64,000 bases of DNA, from NCBI GenBank assembly GCA_030055525.1, contig JASFYJ010000001.1:90616-154615 (forward strand), read 5' to 3'. The stretch comes from Archaeoglobales archaeon. Lineage in GTDB: Archaea; Halobacteriota; Archaeoglobi; Archaeoglobales; Archaeoglobaceae. Shown piece after piece: positions 7,549 to 18,580 of the stretch. A program made the position numbers and the translations under genes. The first letter of the stretch is position 1. Each line of letters opens with the position of its first letter. The notes under the pieces were generated by a model. It had not been told where the DNA came from. It ran no database searches and saw nothing but the letters and a program-made list of their open reading frames with translations.

Positions 7549-10147
7549 CTTTCAATCCCATCTTGGTCTGATTTGAACTCCATTCTTCTCACCTCCTCAC
7601 TTCTTTTTTAAACTTCCTTTCAATCCCATCTTGGTCTGATTTGAACCCGCTTGGATTTGAGTTTATGTTTATTTTTGCAGTTGTCTTTCAATCCCATCTT
7701 GGTCTGATTTGAACTAACAAAAGAACGATTATAAAAAACGCTTTAGCACCACTTTCAATCCCATCTTGGTCTGATTTGAACAAATTATTACTATTGGAAG
7801 CTGCGATATATTTGTTATTCTTTCAATCCCATCTTGGTCTGATTTGAACAGAAATTCGTGTATGGCATGCAACTCGCATCCATTATTATCTTTCAATCCC
7901 ATCTTGGTCTGATTTGAACGCTCAAGAAAGCCCTATCCTATAGTTGAGCTATTAGTTCTTTCAATCCCATCTTGGTCTGATTTGAACTGTGATAAGCTTG
8001 TTTATAAACTCATTTTCAAAAAGCCTTTCAATCCCATCTTGGTCTGATTTGAACGTTACTTTGTTGTCGATCTGCTCTGCGTAAATTCGCTGCTTTCAAT
8101 CCCATCTTGGTCTGATTTGAACCTGATTTTCGAGCCAGTCTTTACATAGACAAGGCATTCTTTCAATCCCATCTTGGTCTGATTTGAACGCTTCATTAAG
8201 AATATATTTCCACAATTAAATTCCAAACTTTCAATCCCATCTTGGTCTGATTTGAACCACGAGCTTGTGCCGATTCTTGGGGAGAGATGGTATACCTTTC
8301 AATCCCATCTTGGTCTGATTTGAACATAAATTCGACTCGGCGGTATCGGTAGCTGAAACGGCCTTTCAATCCCATCTTGGTCTGATTTGAACGCGAGGAC
8401 TGCGTTGAATTGCAGGTTAGCATTAGCAGCTTTCAATCCCATCTTGGTCTGATTTGAACTGGCATACTGACAGCTGTTACAGGACAAAAAATGCCACTTT
8501 CAATCCCATCTTGGTCTGATTTGAACCTGGTGAATTCGTCTTGGCAAGATTCACAGTAAGCTGCTTTCAATCCCATCTTGGTCTGATTTGAACTGCGTAG
8601 CCTTCGCTTCGCCCTCGGCGGCGGTGGCGGTCTTTCAATCCCATCTTGGTCTGATTTGAACTATGTGTTGAATGCGCTTGTTCCACCCGCGAACGGGTCT
8701 TTCAATCCCATCTTGGTCTGATTTGAACTCTTTACTGATCTTAGTGATCCAACCGTCAAAATCACCTTTCAATCCCATCTTGGTCTGATTTGAACTACTA
8801 CCACCGCAGGATGTTTTAGAGCAATTTTTCAACTTTCAATCCCATCTTGGTCTGATTTGAACTGTCTCTGCTCCAGCAGGTTATTGCTTGATATGCTTTC
8901 TTTCAATCCCATCTTGGTCTGATTTGAACCAAAATCCGCATCTTCAAAACGAGCAGTTCAGTATAGCACTTTCAATCCCATCTTGGTCTGATTTGAACTG
9001 TCTCTGCTCCAGCAGGTTATTGCTTGATATGCTTTCTTTCAATCCCATCTTGGTCTGATTTGAACCAAAATCCGCATCTTCAAAACGAGCAGTTCAGTAT
9101 AGCACTTTCAATCCCATCTTGGTCTGATTTGAACTGTCTCTGCTCCAGCAGGTTATTGCTTGATATGCTTTCTTTCAATCCCATCTTGGTCTGATTTGAA
9201 CGAAGAAAGCAAGGTGAGATGACAATGAAATTTAGCGAACTTTCAATCCCATCTTGGTCTGATTTGAACTTTCTTGATTAGTTCTCCGTTTTGAGATTGA
9301 GCAATGCTTTCAATCCCATCTTGGTCTGATTTGAACCGGCATTGCTCCCAATCGTGGCGAAGCGAAGCCACAAGCTTTCAATCCCATCTTGGTCTGATTT
9401 GAACCTTGATTCGTAAAGCTTTTTTCGTAAATTAAGCATTTCCTTTCAATCCCATCTTGGTCTGATTTGAACTTCCAAAACTTTCGCAAATGTCGCTGAG
9501 AATGTATGTCTTTCAATCCCATCTTGGTCTGATTTGAACTGTATTCTATAGCCTCCTGCACTCTCGTTGAATCCAGCTTTCAATCCCATCTTGGTCTGAT
9601 TTGAACTGAAAAAGAAGACATTGAAACTCTGAAAAAACTGCTTGCTTTCAATCCCATCTTGGTCTGATTTGAACAAGTTGAGAAGAATTGAGCACAAAAC
9701 GAAAGTTGATAAGACTTTCAATCCCATCTTGGTCTGATTTGAACGGGCACCAGATAACCATTGATGCGACAAAGAACAGCCTTTCAATCCCATCTTGGTC
9801 TGATTTGAACATCGAATATCGATACCACAAACAGATAACCACTAACAACTTTCAATCCCATCTTGGTCTGATTTGAACGTATGCGACATAAGACAAGCGT
9901 TTGACTTGATAAACTTTCAATCCCATCTTGGTCTGATTTGAACCATTGTCGGAGTTTTATAAGATTAAACAACGATTCAACTTTCAATCCCATCTTGGTC
10001 TGATTTGAACTACCTACCACCACGCCACGAACCTTAACAGGTTCGCTACTTTCAATCCCATCTTGGTCTGATTTGAACAAATACTCAAGGAGTCAAGTGT
10101 ATAGCAGTTTCTCCAGACTTTCAATCCCATCTTGGTCTGATTTGAAC
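7549..10147 (-). CRISPR. CRISPR array, 39 copies of CTTTCAATCCCATCTTGGTCTGATTTGAAC (+ strand) with 38 spacers of 35-40 nt
   Basis: Repeats located individually from 7549-7578 to 10118-10147; minus-strand repeat GTTCAAATCAGACCAAGATGGGATTGAAAG ends in ATTGAAAG, the usual type I/III crRNA 5' handle, so transcription is inferred on the minus strand. Confidence 0.98.
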
Positions 10148-10260
10148 CCTTATGAATTTTTACTTCTTTCTCAATTTAAAGCTTTCTAATGCCTTCTCTT
10201 ATTTATATAGCATCGCAAACCTCCAAAGTTGCAACTCATTTATAAAGGCATGCGACTTTT
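10148..10260 (-). promoter_or_regulatory. Putative CRISPR leader/promoter
   Basis: AT-rich sequence beside the handle-inferred 5' end of the array, with two minus-strand TATA-like boxes (CCTTTATAAATG at about 10237-10248, CTATATAAATAA at about 10199-10210). Confidence 0.6.
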
Positions 10261-10599
10261 TTCTTAGCATTCTTTTTAAATTTTATTGAATTTAAAAAGC
10301 TTTTTTAAAATCGAAGAAATTTCATCAGGGTAGAGCTTAAGAATAAAAATAGAAAAGCCTAGATTTGCGAAAGGAGGAAGTATAAAAAATAAGTTTTTGT
10401 AATAATAAAGGAAAATTTTATCGCTTGCGACTCGCTGTTTTGGCTTTGATTTTGATTTAAGGCTTTTAAAAGGTTTTTTGTTGAGTTTTGGGGGATTTGC
10501 TTGTGGATAAGAAGTTTGGTTTTTAGAGATAAAATATGAGTCAATTACTGAATTGCCACTTTCAATGTTCATATCTCCAAGAAGCCCAACGAACGAAAG

Positions 10600-10609
10600 C
10601 TTTATATAT
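10600..10609 (+). promoter_or_regulatory. TATA box of the hsr1-cdc48-hsp20 operon
   Basis: GAAAGCTTTATATAT archaeal BRE/TATA-like element about 50 bp upstream of the hsr1 start. Confidence 0.7.
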
Positions 10610-10610
10610 C

Positions 10611-10627
10611 ACTAACCTATAGTTAGT
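10611..10627. promoter_or_regulatory. HSR1 operator palindrome ACTAACCTATAGTTAGT
   Basis: Contains CTAAC-N5-GTTAG, the motif reported for the Archaeoglobus fulgidus heat shock regulator HSR1, immediately downstream of the TATA box. Confidence 0.85.
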
Positions 10628-10657
10628 AACAGAGCAAGAATTCAAAATGGTGAAAAT

Positions 10658-13709
<3,052 letters not shown>

Positions 13710-13724
13710 TTGGGAGGTGTTTTT

Positions 13725-14252
13725 ATGTGGAGAAGAAAGAAGAAGGATTGGGAGGAGAGAGAGGAAGAAGATATATGGGACTGGGATCCATTCAGAGACT
13801 TTGATGAGATCTTCAAGAAGATGATGAGAGATATTGAGAACGCTTTCAGGTTAGGAGAGATGGGAGAAATAAAGCCAATAGTTCGTGGTTTCAGTATAAG
13901 GATAGGTCCAGACGGAAAACCTGAAATCAGAGAATTTGGAACGAAGCCGGTTATTAAAGAACTTGGAGTAGAAGAGAGAAAGCCACTCGTTGATGTCATA
14001 GAGACAGACGATGAAGTGCAGGTAATTGCAGAAATGCCCGGAGTTAACAAAGAAGATATAGAGCTGCATGCAACAGAAAAAACACTTGAAATCAAAGCAG
14101 AAGGAGAGAACAGAAAGTACTTCGAAAAGGTTGAACTGCCAGCTGAGGTTAATCCAGATTCTGCAAAAGCTAGATATAACAACGGAGTTCTTGAGGTAAT
14201 ATTAAAAAAGAGGGAACCAAAGAAGAGTGGAAGGAAGATCCAGGTTGAGTAA
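13725..14252 (+). CDS. hsp20: Small heat shock protein Hsp20/alpha-crystallin family
   Basis: PLVDVIETDDEVQVIAEMPGVNKEDIELHATEKTLEIKAEGENRKYFEKVELPAEVNPDSAKARYNNGVLEVILKK; start set at ATG 13725 after GGGAGGTG. Confidence 0.95.
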   Translation: MWRRKKKDWEEREEEDIWDWDPFRDFDEIFKKMMRDIENAFRLGEMGEIKPIVRGFSIRIGPDGKPEIREFGTKPVIKELGVEERKPLVDVIETDDEVQVIAEMPGVNKEDIELHATEKTLEIKAEGENRKYFEKVELPAEVNPDSAKARYNNGVLEVILKKREPKKSGRKIQVE

Positions 14253-14329
14253 ATTTTTATATACATTTTTTAACTTTTTGTGAGATTTTTGTGACTTTAG
14301 ATTTATCTACTCATCGACAGACAAACTGT

Positions 14330-15091
14330 ATGGAAGCTGAAATAACGCTCGCAGTTGTCGAGAGTGCAACAGAGGATTGGAAAAAGTATTCAAGATGTGA
14401 TGCATTGATAGTCGGAGCCGGGCCTTCAGGACTTACAGCTGCCAAATATTTGGCAGAGAAAGGTATCAAAACACTTGTGCTTGAGAGAAGACTAAGCCTA
14501 GGTGGTGGAATAGGCGGAGGTGGTATGCTTTTCCACAAAGTTGTCGCCGAAAAAGATGTAAAAGACATTCTCGACGATTTCAAAATAAGGTATCAGGAGA
14601 GAAGAGGTTTTTTAGTTGTAGATGCCGCAGAATTTGTAGCAAAATTGGCTTCGGGATGTATAGATTCTGGAGCTCAGATAATACAAGGTGTAAGCGTTGA
14701 GGATGTTATATTTAGAGAAGATCCATTAAGGATAACTGGAGTTTGCATTCAATGGAGTGCTGTCAATTTGGCCAATCTGCACGTAGATCCAGTGTTCATA
14801 GAGAGTAAAGCAGTAGTCGATGCTACTGGACATGCTGCAGAAGTGGTGAGCGTTGCTGCTAAGAAAGTTCCATTGAATGTTTCTGTTATAGGGGAAAGAT
14901 CTGCGTACAGCGAAGTTGCAGAGAAGTTGATAGTGGAGAAAACAGGAAAAGTTGTTGATGGGCTGTATGCAACGGGTATGGCTGTAGCTTCTTTGTACAA
15001 CCTTCCAAGGATGGGCCCGATTTTTGGAGGAATGTTGAAGAGCGGAAAGAAGGTTGCTGAGATAATTGCAAGAGATTTAGGAAAATTATAA
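14330..15091 (+). CDS. thi4: Thiazole biosynthesis enzyme Thi4 (sulfide-dependent archaeal type)
   Basis: GAGPSGLTAAKYLAEKGIKTLVLERRLSLGGGIGGGGMLFHK and GLYATGMAVASLYNLPRMGPIFGGML; start chosen at ATG 14330 inside ORF 14291..15091. Confidence 0.92.
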   Translation: MEAEITLAVVESATEDWKKYSRCDALIVGAGPSGLTAAKYLAEKGIKTLVLERRLSLGGGIGGGGMLFHKVVAEKDVKDILDDFKIRYQERRGFLVVDAAEFVAKLASGCIDSGAQIIQGVSVEDVIFREDPLRITGVCIQWSAVNLANLHVDPVFIESKAVVDATGHAAEVVSVAAKKVPLNVSVIGERSAYSEVAEKLIVEKTGKVVDGLYATGMAVASLYNLPRMGPIFGGMLKSGKKVAEIIARDLGKL

Positions 15092-15098
15092 TTTTTTG

Positions 15099-15776
15099 TT
15101 ATAACTCTCTTAAAGTCGATTTGAGATCTTCTATAGTCCCCAAGTACACTACTTCATCCTCTATAGCGTAAATTTCGATCTTTTTTGCTTTTTTAAGAAT
15201 TGGAGACAAGAATTCTCCCTGCATTACGTCACTTCCCGGTACGAGAGGTGAAAAAGCTGGTAAAACTAAAATTTTATTGTCTGCAAGTAAGTAGCTCGGA
15301 AAAGAGTAATTTGCCCCCCTCACTCTTATTTTTATGCATGGGTGTTCATGTCCAATTATCATCTTGTCGAATTCAAGCTCTTTATGGCCGTGGGTAATGT
15401 AAAAATCTCCAACTACTACAAAATCCTTGAGCTTGACATCATAAGCTGAGAGAATAGATGCAAGATAATTGTCATGATTTCCGCGAACAATTTCCAATTT
15501 GATTCCAAGATCTAAAATAAATTCAACAAGTTCTTTAACGTCTTCCCATTCGTACGGCATGTTTCTACTGAACTCGTGCTTAAGATCGCCAGCTATTATT
15601 AATCTATTTACATTATATTTTTCTATAATATTTTTTATCCCACTCTTTACCTCTTTAATTTGGATCCTTGGTATAGCTATGCCTTTCTCTTGTAAAAAAT
15701 TTTCAATACCAAGATGCAAGTCCGCTAATATGGCTGTATCTTTAACTATGCAAGCTTTTTCCGGCGTAAGTTTCAT
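15099..15776 (-). CDS. Metallophosphoesterase (archaeal SbcD-like phosphoesterase family)
   Basis: ADLHLGIE, AGDLKHEF, VRGNHD, THGH, IGHEHP metal-binding motifs. Confidence 0.9.
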   Translation of the reverse strand: MKLTPEKACIVKDTAILADLHLGIENFLQEKGIAIPRIQIKEVKSGIKNIIEKYNVNRLIIAGDLKHEFSRNMPYEWEDVKELVEFILDLGIKLEIVRGNHDNYLASILSAYDVKLKDFVVVGDFYITHGHKELEFDKMIIGHEHPCIKIRVRGANYSFPSYLLADNKILVLPAFSPLVPGSDVMQGEFLSPILKKAKKIEIYAIEDEVVYLGTIEDLKSTLREL

Positions 15777-15841
15777 GATAATGATTGAAGGTAGTTAAGC
15801 TTAAAATCTGTTACCATCAGAAGATAAAGAAAAGTGATGTT

Positions 15842-16411
15842 ATGTATGTATTGTTGTCCGGTACGCCCGGGAGTGGGAAATGTAAACTCATAGGAACTAT
15901 TTTGGAGAACTTCGAGAATGTAATCTGGATAACGACGCTTGAAAGTTCCAAGTTTGTTAGGAAAAAATTTGCGGATAAAAACCTTTGGGTTATAGATACC
16001 TTTACATACGGTGAGCAGCTAAGTAGAGATAAAGATATACATATAATGAACCCTACAAATTTAAACGAGATAAGTCTCGCAATTTCAAGGATAGTTGAAA
16101 AGATTGATAAGAATTATCTGCTGGTTATGAACTCTATCTCAGGCTTGCTCATCTATCACACTCCTCAAAAGCTCATACACTTCGTACGTACGATCCTTGG
16201 TAGATTGGAAGCTGATAGTAGCAATGGAATTTTTACGCTTGTGAAAGATGCCCAGAATAGGGAGGTTGAAATTTCAATAACGATGTTCTTCCCCAACGTT
16301 GTTGAGGTAGAGGGAAACTTGAAGGTTGTAAAGTCCGCCTATCCTCTTGAAAAAAATGTATTCAAATTTGAGGAGGGAAAAGATTTAATTATGCAGATGC
16401 TTAAAATCTGA
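15842..16411 (+). CDS. RecA/KaiC-like P-loop ATPase-fold protein
   Basis: GTPGSGKC Walker A-like motif followed by a NYLLVMNSISGLL Walker B-like strand. Confidence 0.6.
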   Translation: MYVLLSGTPGSGKCKLIGTILENFENVIWITTLESSKFVRKKFADKNLWVIDTFTYGEQLSRDKDIHIMNPTNLNEISLAISRIVEKIDKNYLLVMNSISGLLIYHTPQKLIHFVRTILGRLEADSSNGIFTLVKDAQNREVEISITMFFPNVVEVEGNLKVVKSAYPLEKNVFKFEEGKDLIMQMLKI

Positions 16412-16412
16412 C

Positions 16413-17495
16413 ATGGAAAAGCTTTATTTTGTTGATCCGCGTGCAGAAGTTTTAGACCCAGATCGCTGGTATCAGCCCTCTTTGAGTCTGGTTAACAAGC
16501 TCGGTAAGCTGATAGAAGAAAGCGGAATAATGGATATTGTATCTGCGGGAGATATAGTTGCTGTAAAAACTCACTTTGGTGACAGTGGGACTACAAGAAC
16601 GCTTAGAAGTGTTTTTATCAGGAAAGTCGTTGAGAAAGTGAAAGAAGCTGGTGGTAAACCGTTTGTTACTGAGACTACAGGTTTAGGTATGACAAGACCT
16701 AGGAATACAGCGTTAGGCAAGCTTATGATTGCTGAAGAGAATGGATACACTCAGCAAACTTTAGCTGCACCAATTTTAATTGCTGATGGGTTATTGGGCT
16801 TCGATTCGGTTAGAGTTGAAATAAACGGAAAGTACCTCAAAGAGGTGCATGTAGCTAAAGCTATAGCTGAATGCGATGCAGTGATCTGCTGTACGCATTT
16901 CAAGTTACACATGCAGGCTGGAATTGGTGGCAGTATAAAAAATGTTGGAGTTGGTTGCACGTCGAAGCAGTCAAAATACGATGTGCACATCGCTGATTAT
17001 CCAAAAATTTTAAAGGAAAGATGTACAAAATGTAACAAATGTGTTGAAGTTTGCCCTTCCAATGCTATAAAGAATTTTGAAGTTGATAAAAGCAAATGCG
17101 TAAAATGTAACGGCTGTTTAGAAGTTTGCGAGTATAGGGCTGTCAGAGTTAACTGGCTTAGTGGAAAAGATGTCTCAGACCGTATTGTTGAGTGTGCAAA
17201 AGGTGTTCTCACGGTGAACAACAACTTCGCTTACATAAACTTCCTACTCGATATCACTCCTCACTGTGATTGCCACCCCTACAGCGATGTGCCAGTAGTT
17301 AGAGATATAGGGATCCTTGCAGGGGAAGACATCGTTGCGATAGATTCAGCATCGCTCGATTTGTATCTAAAGGAACTGAAAACCGGCTATATTCCACAAC
17401 AAAAGTTCTGGGAATGGACAGATCCAATAGGTATGTTAGATTATGCTGAAGAACTTAAGCTTGGAACAAGAAAGTACGAAATCGTTAGGCTTTAG
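16413..17495 (+). CDS. DUF362 domain protein with inserted 2x[4Fe-4S] ferredoxin domain
   Basis: CTKCNKCVEVCPSNAI and CVKCNGCLEVCEYRAV cluster motifs inside a DUF362-type protein (VAVKTHFGDSGTTRTLR). Confidence 0.85.
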   Translation: MEKLYFVDPRAEVLDPDRWYQPSLSLVNKLGKLIEESGIMDIVSAGDIVAVKTHFGDSGTTRTLRSVFIRKVVEKVKEAGGKPFVTETTGLGMTRPRNTALGKLMIAEENGYTQQTLAAPILIADGLLGFDSVRVEINGKYLKEVHVAKAIAECDAVICCTHFKLHMQAGIGGSIKNVGVGCTSKQSKYDVHIADYPKILKERCTKCNKCVEVCPSNAIKNFEVDKSKCVKCNGCLEVCEYRAVRVNWLSGKDVSDRIVECAKGVLTVNNNFAYINFLLDITPHCDCHPYSDVPVVRDIGILAGEDIVAIDSASLDLYLKELKTGYIPQQKFWEWTDPIGMLDYAEELKLGTRKYEIVRL

Positions 17496-18580
17496 ACTTC
17501 AAAAACATCTATAACGTCCAATTTTTCTACTTTTGCATCTACTTTTAACATCTCTGCCAAACTCGGCTGAGTTCTTCCGTTATCTCCACTTACAAGCTCT
17601 TTGATATACAAACCCGCATCGGCTAAAAAACTTATCACTGCAATGTTTTTCCTCTTCAAGATAACCTTAGCATCGTAAAGTTTTCTAATTCGAAGTAAAT
17701 CGCTTCTTCTATTTAAAACCCTTGTTGGAGTTTTCTGGTGGATTTCTCCCTTAAGTTCTTCCAACGCTCTTTTTAAAGTCTCCTCATCTACGTCTTGAGA
17801 TAGCACAACTTTGGCTCGATAAAGTTTTTTGTGCCTTTCTTGTTTTATCTTCTCAACTTCAGAATGTGTTGAATACCTCAAATTCAAAACTTTTACCTTT
17901 CCTTTACAATATTTATTTATATATTCTTCTACGAGGCCAAGATTTAAATATCTTTTCTTTGGATCTACAATCTCCGCCACAAATGGTCTTCCATTGCCTA
18001 GCATTCGAGCATCTACATCTTCTCTCCCAGCCCCATGTAGTATAGCATCCTTTGCTTTAAAGAGCTCTTTTAAAGGTTCAGAGATCATCTCTTCCACAGA
18101 ACTTGGATACTTTTTTCCAACATAGCTACATACCTCACACCCTACCCCACCGCAATTTTTGCAAAGCCACCTTGTTTGTGAGATGTTTCTAACTCTTTTT
18201 ATATATCTACCGTATATATAAATCGGTGCTACGTTTTTTTCAAAACTCAGATCCTCCAGATCGAAAACTATGTTTATATCTGGTTTTAAACTCCTCCTTT
18301 TTAAACTTAGACTTTCAATTTTAGTGCTCATCAGATCGTTGAAGACCCTTTTTATATCGTAATCTACTCCCTTGAATTTCAAAAGCTCCGAAATTGCTCT
18401 TGCACTACCTCTAAGCCTGCAGCCCACTTGAAAAGTCTCAAATTCATAATCCTTTAACTCCTCCAAAACTTTTAATGCTAGCTGTGGAATGTAGAGAAGG
18501 GCATTACAACAGATCTCGCAATCCCCCTCTTCGCCATTCACAAAACTTCTACAAACTTCACAAACTTTCATAGGCATCAT
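17492..18580 (-). CDS. pus10: tRNA pseudouridine(54/55) synthase Pus10
   Basis: N-terminal CxxC-rich THUMP-like region, GAGREDVDARMLGNGRPFVAEI catalytic region. Confidence 0.93.
   Translation of the reverse strand: MMPMKVCEVCRSFVNGEEGDCEICCNALLYIPQLALKVLEELKDYEFETFQVGCRLRGSARAISELLKFKGVDYDIKRVFNDLMSTKIESLSLKRRSLKPDINIVFDLEDLSFEKNVAPIYIYGRYIKRVRNISQTRWLCKNCGGVGCEVCSYVGKKYPSSVEEMISEPLKELFKAKDAILHGAGREDVDARMLGNGRPFVAEIVDPKKRYLNLGLVEEYINKYCKGKVKVLNLRYSTHSEVEKIKQERHKKLYRAKVVLSQDVDEETLKRALEELKGEIHQKTPTRVLNRRSDLLRIRKLYDAKVILKRKNIAVISFLADAGLYIKELVSGDNGRTQPSLAEMLKVDAKVEKLDVIDVFEV

Noticed and set aside
7392-7592. 66-aa minus-strand ORF at the left end of the array
   Set aside because: Runs through the first CRISPR repeat and AT-rich flank; no coding support
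9745-9848. Shared CAGATAACCA 10-mer between two adjacent spacers
   Set aside because: Short match in AT-rich spacers; compatible with chance
8196-10080. Several 62-115 aa ORFs with repeated SNQTKMGLK / FKSDQDGIER / VQIRPRWD peptides
   Set aside because: These are translations of the CRISPR repeat in three frames plus spacers; not genes
10359-10544. 61-aa minus-strand ORF nested in the 98-aa frame
   Set aside because: Overlapping alternative frame in AT-rich, pyrimidine-biased DNA; no independent support
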